Assembly: GCF_015277775.1 (NCBI RefSeq)
Contig: NZ_CP063849.1
Location: 7,393,501 to 7,457,500 of the forward strand
Direction of reading: 5' to 3'
DNA from: Paludibaculum fermentans
GTDB lineage: Bacteria; Acidobacteriota; Terriglobia; Bryobacterales; Bryobacteraceae
Length of the DNA: 64,000 nucleotides
Position numbers and translations under genes: made by a program. A model generated the notes under the pieces. That model saw nothing but the letters and a program-made list of their open reading frames with translations, had not been told where the DNA came from and ran no database searches. Within the stretch, counting starts at the first letter, position 1; every line of letters begins with the position of its first letter. Below are positions 43,201 through 52,067 of this stretch, piece after piece.

Positions 43201-44948
43201 TCCTTTACATCCACTTGAACAGTCTTGGAACCGGAAAACTGGAAGCCCGCGGAAGGCATCTCAATGGATGCTACCAGTGCATTGGCCTGTTGGGTAGCGG
43301 TGTGGCTCAACGCCATGGCCATGGACGGCGGAGGACTCGGCATGGTCTCGCCCTGGACCAGCCAGGACGGTTGGGACCGCCAGACCCTGAGGTACGGCCG
43401 GTCGTTGGGATGGAGGCCGGTGAGGAAATCGTACAACTGCGGCGCGGAGCGCGGCGGGGTGAGAAGAAACTGTTTGAAGTCGGAAAGATTCGCCGAGGGG
43501 CCGTCGGTGACCGTGAAATAGAGCGGACCCACCGGGGCACCGATGGGCACCTGATACTTCGCGGTGCGCATCATTTCGACGCCATGTTCACCGGCGAAAG
43601 TGGCTGTAATCTCCACCGATTCACCGGGCCGGACCTCGCGCTGCGAGGCCCAGATGGAATCGAGCTGAAGCTGCTTCTTCTCATTCGATACCTCGATGTC
43701 CAGATCGAGGCCGCGCAGCTTGAGGGCATCGAAGCCGCTCTGGAGGACGGCCGAGACCGGAGCGGCGATGGCGGCGGAGACCTGCTGGGGGGCGCCGAGG
43801 TCGGCGGCATAGATGTTGTCGAACTTGACGGCCGGCGCTCCGTCCATCAGAACCTGGCCGCGCAGGGTGATGGTGCTGACTCCGGTGCTGCGCTCAGTGG
43901 CGTCGATGGCCGAAAAGACCGCCATCTGGACCAATAAAGGGGTGAAGAGGCGATCCTCCACCATATCCATCTTGTAGGACCACTCGCGCGTCGAGCCGCC
44001 CCGGCTTTTGACGCGGATGGACAGCGGGATCATGTCGGCCTTCTTGCCGAGCTCGCCGGAGATGGCGACGCTGCGGTCCTGTGTGATGGCGCCGAGCCAT
44101 TCGCGCGGGGTGGAGATCTTAAAGGACTGGTTGTTGCTGGCCAGGAGCGTGATGACCTCGGAGCGAGCGAAGGGCATCTCCGTATCGCCGATCGCCAGGA
44201 AGCGATGACCGAAGGCGTAGACGCGGTTGCCGTCGATGTGGGTCACGGTGCCGTCGGCTCCGACGTTCAGGTCGCCGCGCACGAGCTGGACGCTGATCAT
44301 CGAGCCTGGCTCCAGGGGCGTCTTCGATGCGCCGGCGGCCTGGATGGCGCGGCCTCCGCCGGAGACGCCTTGCACCGGTTCGAGGCCGGCGGCTCGCAGG
44401 GCGGGTGCGAAGTAGTCCACGGTATTGCGGGTGAAGCCGCTGAGCCAGAAGGGGGTGGCGATCTCCATCATGCGCTGCGGGCCGACTTCGAGGCCCTGCG
44501 ATCTGGGCAGCGAGTCGCGACCGTCGTAGGGGAAGCGGACCTCGGCGGTCTGGCGGGTGGAGGGGCTGACGGTGAGCATCTCCTCGATGGGGCGGATGCC
44601 GGCGATGGGGTCCTTGGAGAAAGGGAACGAGAGGGCGACGGCGCCCATCAACCGGCCGTTGTAGTAGACGGGGCTGCCGCTCATGCCCTGCATGACGCCG
44701 GTTTTTTCGAGGCCGGCTCCGCTGAGGCGGGCGAGGATGATGGACTGTTTGGGACCGGCGTTTTCCAGGACGCCGAGCACTTCCACCTGGAACTCTTCCA
44801 CTTTCATTCCGGCGAAAACACTGCGACCGACGGCCTTCATGCCTGGACGGACTTCCCGCAGCGGGAGGATGCCGCCGGTCTGCGCCTGTAAGGCGGCAGC
44901 GAGGACGAGTACCAGGAAGATCGGGGAGGTCCGGGGCACGTTCACCAT
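43197..44948 (-). CDS. SpoIVB-type peptidase S55 domain protein, exported
   Basis: About 583 aa from ATG 44948 (a TTG at 44960 is in frame). Signal peptide LVLVLAAALQAQ. Residues ~25-270 match the SpoIVB peptidase S55 domain: LREVRPGMKAVGRSVFAG, SIILARLSGAGLEKTG, MQGMSGSPVYYNGRLM (serine nucleophile in GMSGSP) and the later VTHIDGNRVYAFGHRFL. The remainder is unassigned beta-rich sequence. SpoIVB itself is a sporulation signalling protease in Firmicutes; here there is no sporulation context, so the activity is probably used for envelope signalling. First gene of a five-gene operon with overlapping ends. Confidence 0.85.
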   Translation of the reverse strand: MVNVPRTSPIFLVLVLAAALQAQTGGILPLREVRPGMKAVGRSVFAGMKVEEFQVEVLGVLENAGPKQSIILARLSGAGLEKTGVMQGMSGSPVYYNGRLMGAVALSFPFSKDPIAGIRPIEEMLTVSPSTRQTAEVRFPYDGRDSLPRSQGLEVGPQRMMEIATPFWLSGFTRNTVDYFAPALRAAGLEPVQGVSGGGRAIQAAGASKTPLEPGSMISVQLVRGDLNVGADGTVTHIDGNRVYAFGHRFLAIGDTEMPFARSEVITLLASNNQSFKISTPREWLGAITQDRSVAISGELGKKADMIPLSIRVKSRGGSTREWSYKMDMVEDRLFTPLLVQMAVFSAIDATERSTGVSTITLRGQVLMDGAPAVKFDNIYAADLGAPQQVSAAIAAPVSAVLQSGFDALKLRGLDLDIEVSNEKKQLQLDSIWASQREVRPGESVEITATFAGEHGVEMMRTAKYQVPIGAPVGPLYFTVTDGPSANLSDFKQFLLTPPRSAPQLYDFLTGLHPNDRPYLRVWRSQPSWLVQGETMPSPPPSMAMALSHTATQQANALVASIEMPSAGFQFSGSKTVQVDVKE

Positions 44949-44985
44949 TGTAGACGCCAACTTCGCGCAAAATGCTTCAGTGCGT

Positions 44986-44991
44986 TATAGT
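44986..44991 (+). promoter_or_regulatory. Possible -10 element for tRNA-Cys
   Basis: TATAGT (5 of 6) lies 24 bases before the tRNA 5' end, a reasonable position for a tRNA promoter. The same stretch is upstream of the divergent S55 peptidase gene. Confidence 0.35.
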
Positions 44992-45015
44992 AATAGCGTA
45001 TCCTGCCACTGACGG

Positions 45016-45090
<75 letters not shown>

Positions 45091-45139
45091 ACATAGCTAG
45101 ACCCCCATCAACCGAGCTGCCCGGAGTGCTTTCGAATTG

Positions 45140-45154
45140 CGGTTCGATCCGCGC
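45140..45154 (+). other. Partial tRNA-Cys 3'-end-like sequence
   Basis: CGGTTCGATCCGCGC equals the tRNA-Cys 3' end with the six bases CTCCGG missing. It lies 50 bases beyond the tRNA and before the CHASE2 operon's last gene, and could be a remnant att site. Confidence 0.25.
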
Positions 45155-45170
45155 GAATGCTGCTTGGCTC

Positions 45171-46616
45171 CTATTTGCCCAGCGTCACCAGGACTCCACC
45201 GGAAAACACGTCCAGGCGGTCCGGCACGCCGAAGATCGGTGCCTTTACCCAAATGGACCGGCCGGAGAATTGGACACCCCAGGGAGCGCGAGCTTTCCGC
45301 CAGCGCCAACCGTATTCCAGGATGGCCGTGTTGCTGTACTCCTTGAATTGCTCCGCGAACGAGCCAACCAGGCTCTGGTTGGTCATTTGGAGGAACCCGT
45401 AGCCCGCGCCGACGTAGAGTCCGCCGAGTTGGGAGCCCCGGAGCCAGGGCAGGTCCTGCCCGATTGGGTACAAAGCGGAGACCGAGGGCATCAGGAGTCC
45501 AGGCTTGGAGCCGGCTTCATGGAACTCGGGGTCGATGGTGGTGCGTTGGTTGACGAAGAGCAGTTCAAAGGCCGCCTGCAGGTTGCGCAGGGAGCCGATC
45601 GACTTCGCGGCGCGGATCTGTACGCCCTGAGATGTCGATTCGCCCATAATGGCCTGGGCTCCAATGGCGATTTCGGTTTCGCCGCGCGCGGGGGTAGGGA
45701 CGCCCTCCGGCCGTGTGTGGATGCGGCCGGCTTTGCCCTGCCAGAGCAGCGTGGCCTTCTGGCAGTTGGTGGCCGGAAGGGAATCGGACGGCTGCCCGCA
45801 GTCCAGTTTGCTGTCGAGTTTGCGGTCGATCCAACGCTCGACGGAGTTCCAGGCGATAGCCTGCAGCAGCGAGTCCGGCGTGACGCGCTGTTGGATGGCA
45901 ACCATCCGGCCGCGTTTGTCGTAGACCGCGCCGCCCGAGAATCCGCCGATATCGAAGCCGAACGAATTGGCGAAGCTGAAGTACTCGAGCTCAGCGGAGC
46001 TGACACGGATGAGCGGGGCGTAAGCGGGCGTGAGGCTGAGTTCGCCCTGGCCGCCCAGGTTGCCGACCAGCCCGACCAGCGCGCCAGGACTCTCATTGCC
46101 CGGAGAGAGGATCATCTTCCCTGCGTGGTCCCCGGCACTATCCGGACAGAAGAGGAGAGCCAGATCGGGCTCACGGCTGACATCACAGCCATTGCTGCGA
46201 TAGGGATCGCAGCCTTTCGCAATGATGGTGCATTTGCGAAATTCGCGCCGATTGCCGGGCTCAGATTTCTTTCGCTGCGGAGTGCGGCGAGCCAGCTGTC
46301 CGACGGCCACCGCTCCACCGACCAGTGAGGGCAACTGGCTGCTCGCCCGGATAGGCGCGCCCGATGCGGAGGGACCCGACTGTCCTGGTGGGGATTGGGA
46401 CGACCCGGCACGACCTGCGTCTGGCGGTGCAGTCCGATAGGCGACGTGCGCCGCAGTCACGACGAGAAAGCCCGCCGGCCCTTCGGCCACCACGACGCCG
46501 GAGCCCTCTTCGACGGCGACAGTGTGGCGAACGAGGTCATTCAGCGGCTGGGCGGGCAGGATGGCGGGAAAGCCCAGCGCAGCCCAGATCAGGAGCAGTT
46601 GGGATGGAAGCCTCAT
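45171..46616 (-). CDS. Exported trypsin-like serine protease with C-terminal outer-membrane-like barrel
   Basis: 481 aa, Sec signal ending ~ILPAQ. Trypsin-fold catalytic triad is complete: His57 in FLVVTAAHVAYR, Asp151 in REPDLALLF and Ser227 in FDIGGFSGGAVYD. About 90 residues with low-complexity sequence lie between His and Asp, more than usual. The C-terminal ~200 residues have alternating-strand patterns and end FSGGVLVTLGK (LYVGAGYGFLQ, WGVQFSGRSIWVKAPIFGV), consistent with a small beta-barrel, so the protease may be held in the outer membrane. Third gene of the CHASE2 operon; its ATG overlaps the previous stop (46613-46616). Confidence 0.75.
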   Translation of the reverse strand: MRLPSQLLLIWAALGFPAILPAQPLNDLVRHTVAVEEGSGVVVAEGPAGFLVVTAAHVAYRTAPPDAGRAGSSQSPPGQSGPSASGAPIRASSQLPSLVGGAVAVGQLARRTPQRKKSEPGNRREFRKCTIIAKGCDPYRSNGCDVSREPDLALLFCPDSAGDHAGKMILSPGNESPGALVGLVGNLGGQGELSLTPAYAPLIRVSSAELEYFSFANSFGFDIGGFSGGAVYDKRGRMVAIQQRVTPDSLLQAIAWNSVERWIDRKLDSKLDCGQPSDSLPATNCQKATLLWQGKAGRIHTRPEGVPTPARGETEIAIGAQAIMGESTSQGVQIRAAKSIGSLRNLQAAFELLFVNQRTTIDPEFHEAGSKPGLLMPSVSALYPIGQDLPWLRGSQLGGLYVGAGYGFLQMTNQSLVGSFAEQFKEYSNTAILEYGWRWRKARAPWGVQFSGRSIWVKAPIFGVPDRLDVFSGGVLVTLGK

Positions 46617-47599
46617 TGGCCCTGCTCGAGAAGCACCTGAATCCAGGGCGTGTGTTCATCCGGCCGGACTGCCGGGTCGCACACATTCCCGGTCGCCGGG
46701 AGAAGGAAAATTTCCGCCTCGGTAGTGAGGCCGAAGCCGACCGGATTCAGGCTCCCCGCGGGTAGGAACGTGGATTGCGGCGGGATGGAGACATAGAGGC
46801 AGTGGCCACGCGGAGATGAGTCCGGAGAGGCACCGGCCTGAGGGGCCTTCGGCACGACGGTGTGGGTGGCCGGGGCGGGTCCGTCCAGACCAAAAACGAG
46901 CGGTGAGATGTAGCCCCAATCCTTCAAATCGCCCTCGGGGGCTTCCTCGAGTTCCTGCATGAGGACATGAGCCACGGAATCGCCCCGTAATAGGGCCACC
47001 TGGTCAGGTGAGGGTCTCCAGTCGAAGCGCGTTTGGCTGCCCGCGGTGGCAGGACAGCCCAGGACTATGTCCAACACGGCCTGGGCGGTGCCCGGCTTGT
47101 GTGCGCGAAGGGAGAGGCGCACCTTGGAGGACGCCCTACGGCAACGGTAGACGAAGACCCATTCGTCCGGGTGGTCAGGGAGTTTGTTCTGGAAGCGGGC
47201 GAGGGAGAGGATCCAGTCGTCGGAGCCAGTCGACGGAGCGCCGCCGGCGGAGGTGGGCACGGGGGCAATGCCTTGGCAGGAGTCATTTGCGAATTGAAGG
47301 CCAAGCGCGGCACAGCCGTCCTCTAGCAGGGCTCGGATGCCACCTGTTTCCGTTTTGATCTGGTTCTCCCGCTTGGGCAGGGGGAGGAAGCGGGGGTAGC
47401 GCGAGGGATGCTGTTTTGCATTGGAGGGCTCAGGTGGCTTCACCTGCTGGCTGTGCCCGCCAGGCGCCAAAACCGTGGGCGCCACGACCGGAGGCTTCAC
47501 CTGCTGTGGTTGAGAGCTTGGCGTTTGATCGAGGAGTGAGAACCGGCCGGTGACAACAACGGCGGCAATGGTTGGCAGGAACCGGCCTAGAAAAGTCAC
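46613..47599 (-). CDS. Exported protein of unknown family with proline-rich N-terminus
   Basis: 328 aa. N-terminal hydrophobic stretch (LPTIAAVVVTGRF) then a proline-rich region with the motif QQVKPP twice (~33-37 and ~51-56). The central and C-terminal parts (RALLEDGCAALGLQFAND, EWVFVYRCRRASSKVRLSLR, CLYVSIPPQSTFLPAGSLNP) resemble a peptide-binding or DUF4384-like beta fold, but I cannot name a family. The overlap with both neighbours (four bases each) shows it is made with the CHASE2 sensor and the protease. It may bridge the inner-membrane sensor and the envelope protease. Confidence 0.65.
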   Translation of the reverse strand: MTFLGRFLPTIAAVVVTGRFSLLDQTPSSQPQQVKPPVVAPTVLAPGGHSQQVKPPEPSNAKQHPSRYPRFLPLPKRENQIKTETGGIRALLEDGCAALGLQFANDSCQGIAPVPTSAGGAPSTGSDDWILSLARFQNKLPDHPDEWVFVYRCRRASSKVRLSLRAHKPGTAQAVLDIVLGCPATAGSQTRFDWRPSPDQVALLRGDSVAHVLMQELEEAPEGDLKDWGYISPLVFGLDGPAPATHTVVPKAPQAGASPDSSPRGHCLYVSIPPQSTFLPAGSLNPVGFGLTTEAEIFLLPATGNVCDPAVRPDEHTPWIQVLLEQGQ

Positions 47600-48885
47600 T
47601 GATGACTCCTGATATGGAATTCGACGGTGAGCGACTCGATGAAGGCGAGAAACAAGGTCGGAATGGAAATATTCGTGAGATCGGTATAGCGATGCCCGAT
47701 GGACATGCAGAGCCAGACAAAGACCAGCATCGCTACAGCACTAGCGGCGATCCAAGGCAGGCGGACGAGGCCAGCTCCCCTGGTATCCAGAAAATAGAAG
47801 AACGCCAGGACGAGCGCGTAGTCGGCCAGAGTCGAAATCCTGCCGAAGAAGCCTTCTTCCGGGAATAGAGTGGCCAGGTAGTCATCATGCAGCAGGTTCT
47901 CGATGGTGTTGGCGTGAGCAATGTAACCGGGGCTTGAATCGGAAGGTCCGGGCTGCGTGGATTCGGCCGCTGAAGCGAGGACGACCACACCATCGAAGGT
48001 GCCGGTTGTGAGTGTCGGGTCAGGAATCGCGGTTTCTTTCTTCTGGTTGTCTGGATTGACCTGGAACCAGGTGAGGGCATCGCCAGCATGTGGATTCTTC
48101 CAGCGGACCCGGTAAAGCCGGCCGGCCTCGGCATATTTCTTTTCCGAGCGGTCGAGTTGAAACGCGGGGCCGGACTCCAGGAACTTCGCCACCCTCCTCA
48201 GTTGTGGCTCCTTATGGGCAATGGTGAGGGCCGCAGTCGCCAAAGTGGGCTGCGCCTGGCCATTCACCTCCAGGCCGAGGACGATCTTGCGGCGATCAGT
48301 GGCGACGGCCATGAGTCCGAATCCGAGAGCCTGGTCGGGTTTGGGTCCGTGTGCCTCGTCTGGATTCGTTTTACGCGCCTGGCAGGCGGATTCCTGCCAG
48401 AGGCCGCAGTGTTCCTCGCCATTGACGGGGACGGTGCCGAAGACAATTGGGATCGCTTTGCGTTCCTTGGGCCTTCGCTGAGCAATCGACATGGAGTCGA
48501 CCAGGGCCGTGAGTCCCTTGTTCTCCTTGTCGCAATTTGGCTGAGTGCCCAGGTAGGCATCGACGACGATTGCGGTGGGGCCCTGTTTGGCGAGAGTGCG
48601 GAGGACCTCTGTGAGCGTCCGCCTAAACCCGCAGACATCCAGCACAGGGTGCGCAACCGGATCGTCAATGAGGATGACACTGGTGAGAGTCGGTTGATCG
48701 CTGGTCCGCATGGCGCTCTTCAGGGCCGGGTAGAAGGTGGCGACGAGCGAGGCCCGATTGTCTTCGAGGTGAAGCCAGTCGTGGAAGACCAGTCGTTCGA
48801 GCCCGACGATGAGCACGAGGAAGCCGAGGAGCCTGCACAGGCGGAGGAGAGAGCGGCGCAACTCCGAGCCGGAGGGAAGAGTCAT
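47596..48885 (-). CDS. CHASE2-domain sensor protein without an output domain
   Basis: About 429 aa from ATG 48885, preceded by GAGGAT. One N-terminal helix (LLGFLVLIVGLERLVFHDWL), a periplasmic CHASE2 domain (~45-330; TSVILIDDPVAHPVLDVC, LRTLAKQGPTAIVVDAYLG, TFDGVVVLASAAEST, YIAHANTIENLLHDD), then three C-terminal helices. CHASE2 normally precedes a cyclase, kinase or CHAT-type output module; here the chain ends after the helices, so output must come from a partner. The next two overlapping genes, ending with a trypsin-like protease, are the obvious candidates. Inner membrane. Confidence 0.8.
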   Translation of the reverse strand: MTLPSGSELRRSLLRLCRLLGFLVLIVGLERLVFHDWLHLEDNRASLVATFYPALKSAMRTSDQPTLTSVILIDDPVAHPVLDVCGFRRTLTEVLRTLAKQGPTAIVVDAYLGTQPNCDKENKGLTALVDSMSIAQRRPKERKAIPIVFGTVPVNGEEHCGLWQESACQARKTNPDEAHGPKPDQALGFGLMAVATDRRKIVLGLEVNGQAQPTLATAALTIAHKEPQLRRVAKFLESGPAFQLDRSEKKYAEAGRLYRVRWKNPHAGDALTWFQVNPDNQKKETAIPDPTLTTGTFDGVVVLASAAESTQPGPSDSSPGYIAHANTIENLLHDDYLATLFPEEGFFGRISTLADYALVLAFFYFLDTRGAGLVRLPWIAASAVAMLVFVWLCMSIGHRYTDLTNISIPTLFLAFIESLTVEFHIRSHQ

Positions 48886-48996
48886 GATTATCCTCGATTG
48901 AGCCAAGGCGAAAGGCACGGCACAAGGCCACGCCGAGGGGTAGGCTAAGCCAAGTCCCGTGCATTATATCAGCAGGAACAAACGGAGAACAATTTT

Positions 48997-49071
48997 ATGG
49001 AGAGATTTTCATTTGTCCCTAAATTAGTGAAGATGTCTGTCGCTGCCGGAGCGCTAAAAGAAAAAGGTTGA
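48997..49071 (+). CDS. Candidate small ORF
   Basis: 24 codons (MERFSFVPKLVKMSVAAGA then LKEKG) with GGAG nine bases before the ATG, in the AT-rich gap between the divergent CHASE2 operon and the 49136 gene. Basic and amphipathic. Too short to support by coding statistics; could be a leader peptide. Confidence 0.3.
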   Translation: MERFSFVPKLVKMSVAAGALKEKG

Positions 49072-49135
49072 GGCTCGAGGCAGGGGTGAGCGAAGATGCA
49101 CTGTTCTTCAGCAATTGCTGTGATAGGATTCGACA

Positions 49136-51862
49136 ATGCAGGCCCTGCTGACCGTCCTTCTACTCTTTACATTCATTCAGGGATTGTCTGCCCAGGTTCC
49201 GCTGGCCCTGGGTGCCATCGTCGGCGAAACTTCTGTGCGGCCGGGTGAGCCGTACCGGTTTCGATTTCGAGCGGGAACGAAGGATCGAATCACCATATAT
49301 GCGAATGAGCTGACGACATCCGCCTGTTTCTCGGCGAAGATCACGCGGGGGAAGGACGAACTTCTCAAGCAGTCCTGCAGCACGAACAACACGGTGGTGT
49401 CGGCATTCCCGCCCCCGGTCGAGGATGAATACGTTGTAGAGATCGGGACTACGCGAACGGGCGGGGCTGCATTCTGGCTTGTTCTGGCCTGCGATGGTCC
49501 ATGCAGTGCGGAGCCACCGGAGGGGGCGGAAGCGGGTTCGATGGAGGTCAATCGAATGGCTCCGGGCGCGTTGCCGCTGGAGGGCTTGCTGGAGTCTGGA
49601 AGCCGCGTGCGCCGGTTTCAGTTCCCGGTGGTGAAAAACGGCCGGTACCAGGTGCGGTTGGAGCGAACGGATGGATCTGGGCTGCCGAGATTCAATCTCT
49701 ACAATCCGGCCGGCAAATACATCCCGGGCGCTGAGACGCACGGCTCCGCCGTATACCAGCAGACCGTTTCGGCATCTACCGATGGAGATTACCAATTTGT
49801 AATGTATGAATCGGGTTACAACAGCGATCTGCCATATCGAGTGGAGGTGAATTGTCTATTGCCATGCTCAATGGCGCCGGCGTACGAAGATCCAACACTG
49901 CGATCGGGCGATGTCGTCGGAGTGACGACAATTCATCCGGAAGAGTTGTATAGTTTTCAATTTCTGGCGGATCAGAAAGATCGAATCACCCTTTATTTGA
50001 ACGATATTGGGGTTAGTTCCATCAACTGTCTGACATTGCGCGCGCAGGGCGGGCAGCGAGTGGTCGACAATGCGTGCACGAGCAGGTCGCCGATAATTTC
50101 CGACCTGACTTTGCCAACCACTGGTGTCTATCGCGCGGAGATCACAACGACGCGCGATGGCGGCTCAACTTTCTGGCTGGTGCTGGGTTGTGACGGTCCA
50201 TGCGGGGGGGGAGTTCCGGTTGGCGCCGACGGAAAGGAGCTGCCGAGTGCGGCTGTGATGCCGCTGATTCCATTGAAAGCCGGAGCCTCGCAGAAAGGGC
50301 TGCTTTCGACAGCGGAGCGGATGCTGCGATTCAATCTCGACACGGTGCCGAGTAACACATACCAGGTCAAGTTGACGCGAACGGCGGGCAACGGCCTGCC
50401 GGTGTTCTACCTTTACAACAGCGTCGGCAAGTACATTCCGGGCGGCGCCGGGTCGACGGTGCGGACTCAGACGCTTGTGCCAGCCTCCTCAGGTCCGCAC
50501 CAACTGGTGATGCTGGAATCCGGCTACAACACGGATCTTCCGTACAAGCTGGAACTGGTCTGCCAGAGCCCTTGCCTTGGGACCGAAGCGGGGGCGGAGG
50601 TGACGATCGCGCCGGATGTAATCCGAATGGAGGTGAGCGAAGGGGACGGCGGGGTGGTGCGGGTTCCGATCGACATTACGACTTCGGTTCCGGGTACGGC
50701 GGTGCAGGTGGAGGTGGTGAATGCGCCGTGGGTGCGGGTTTCGCCGGGTGCCATCGTCGCTCCCGGCCAGGTTGTCGTCGAGCTGCGCGACGGCGCGGAC
50801 TATTCAACCGTAAGCCCGGATGCGGCGATCCGTGTGACTTCGGTGAGCGGCGGGGCCTCTGTATTGGTGCCCATCGAATTGCGTACGCCGGCAACAGCCA
50901 GAGAGTCGTTCTCGGTCACTACGGAGGGGGTGCAGTTCGATGTCGAGGCCAAGGGGCAGAAGAGCGAGATCGTGGAGGTGACGAGCGAGAGTGAAGTGCC
51001 GATCGTGGTCCGTGCGATATCCGGCCTACCCACGTCGGTTTTGGAGGTAACTCCAGCGGAAGTGGCGCTGGAGCCGGGAGAGACGAAGGCCTTCGCACTC
51101 ACGGCGAAAGGTGCGCTGGCGCAGGACGCGCTTCGCGCCGCGGTGGTTCTGTCGACGGGGACCGAAAGGAAGTTAGTGAGCGTTACGGTGATCAGGACGG
51201 GCGGGGGGGACTTGACGGTCGGCGTCGCACCAACCTCGATCGATCTGTACACCTCAAGGAATTTCCCTCAAACGGTGCAGGTCTGGAACAGTAAGGACGA
51301 CCAACTACGCTGGGACGCGACGGTCAGCAGCACTCTGTTCTCGGCGGAGCCGCGTTTTGCTTTGACACTGCCAGGCGCCCATCCGAACACTTTGGAAGTC
51401 TCGTTGGGTAGTACCGCGATTAGCAACAAGCTGTTGGAGCCGGTGCCCGGCAGCCTGGTGTTTCAGGTGCAGAGTTCGCAGATCGAAGTAGGGCTCATGG
51501 CGAAGCCGAGTTCGCCACCGAAGCTATATGCGCTGGAAGCGGCGGCGGTGCTGAGTCCGGACAACCCGTCGAAGTCGATACAGTTGAACAGCGCAAATCC
51601 GCGGTATGTGGCGTGCGTCACTCTCTCCGGGACAGATAGTTGGTTGAGGGCGAACGGCTCGGCCGTGAGCGGTGGCGTTGCCCTGTCCGTTCAGCCCGGC
51701 AAGTCGGCACCGGTGACTTTTTCTATATCTGAGGCGCCACCGAGCGGCACACGGGCGTTTGTGACTGTGGAGTCGAGACACGGAGAGAGCTGCAGCGGAG
51801 AGGTGGAGAGGATGAGCCTGGAAGTTGTCTATGTATCCGGGCAGCAGGGACAGGTGTTCTAG
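49136..51862 (+). CDS. Exported multidomain protein with two tandem pre-peptidase-like modules
   Basis: 908 aa with a signal peptide (LLTVLLLFTFIQGLSAQ). Two ~220-residue modules repeat: residues ~25-245 and ~255-480 share the sequence order PEE/PGEPYRFRF or LYSFQFLADQKDRIT, AFWLVLACDGPC / TFWLVLGCDGPC, FNLYNPAGKYIPG / FYLYNSVGKYIPG and a final ESGYN-DLPY. The folds suggest pre-peptidase C-terminal (PPC)-like beta domains. The C-terminal ~430 residues are Ig/BACON-like strands (APDVIRMEVSEGDGGVVRVP, SVTVIRTGGGDLTVGVAPTS). Probably a cell-surface binding protein. TAGGAT six bases before the ATG suggests a leaderless message. Codon use here is less GC-biased than the neighbours. Confidence 0.7.
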   Translation: MQALLTVLLLFTFIQGLSAQVPLALGAIVGETSVRPGEPYRFRFRAGTKDRITIYANELTTSACFSAKITRGKDELLKQSCSTNNTVVSAFPPPVEDEYVVEIGTTRTGGAAFWLVLACDGPCSAEPPEGAEAGSMEVNRMAPGALPLEGLLESGSRVRRFQFPVVKNGRYQVRLERTDGSGLPRFNLYNPAGKYIPGAETHGSAVYQQTVSASTDGDYQFVMYESGYNSDLPYRVEVNCLLPCSMAPAYEDPTLRSGDVVGVTTIHPEELYSFQFLADQKDRITLYLNDIGVSSINCLTLRAQGGQRVVDNACTSRSPIISDLTLPTTGVYRAEITTTRDGGSTFWLVLGCDGPCGGGVPVGADGKELPSAAVMPLIPLKAGASQKGLLSTAERMLRFNLDTVPSNTYQVKLTRTAGNGLPVFYLYNSVGKYIPGGAGSTVRTQTLVPASSGPHQLVMLESGYNTDLPYKLELVCQSPCLGTEAGAEVTIAPDVIRMEVSEGDGGVVRVPIDITTSVPGTAVQVEVVNAPWVRVSPGAIVAPGQVVVELRDGADYSTVSPDAAIRVTSVSGGASVLVPIELRTPATARESFSVTTEGVQFDVEAKGQKSEIVEVTSESEVPIVVRAISGLPTSVLEVTPAEVALEPGETKAFALTAKGALAQDALRAAVVLSTGTERKLVSVTVIRTGGGDLTVGVAPTSIDLYTSRNFPQTVQVWNSKDDQLRWDATVSSTLFSAEPRFALTLPGAHPNTLEVSLGSTAISNKLLEPVPGSLVFQVQSSQIEVGLMAKPSSPPKLYALEAAAVLSPDNPSKSIQLNSANPRYVACVTLSGTDSWLRANGSAVSGGVALSVQPGKSAPVTFSISEAPPSGTRAFVTVESRHGESCSGEVERMSLEVVYVSGQQGQVF

Positions 51863-52067
51863 GAATACCCGGCATGGGCCTCGATGCGAGCGCCTACACC
51901 GAGGTTGGACATTTGCATAATAGTTCGCCACCAAGGGTTCTGACTCAATGCGACCCAGCGAGGCGAATCCGCGACTCCCTGCACGAAACGACCGTTTGGG
52001 CCCATCCCCCGGGTGATTGGCTGCTCTTCCGGCTACGGTGAAGCGAACCGCATTTAGCCTATGGTTG

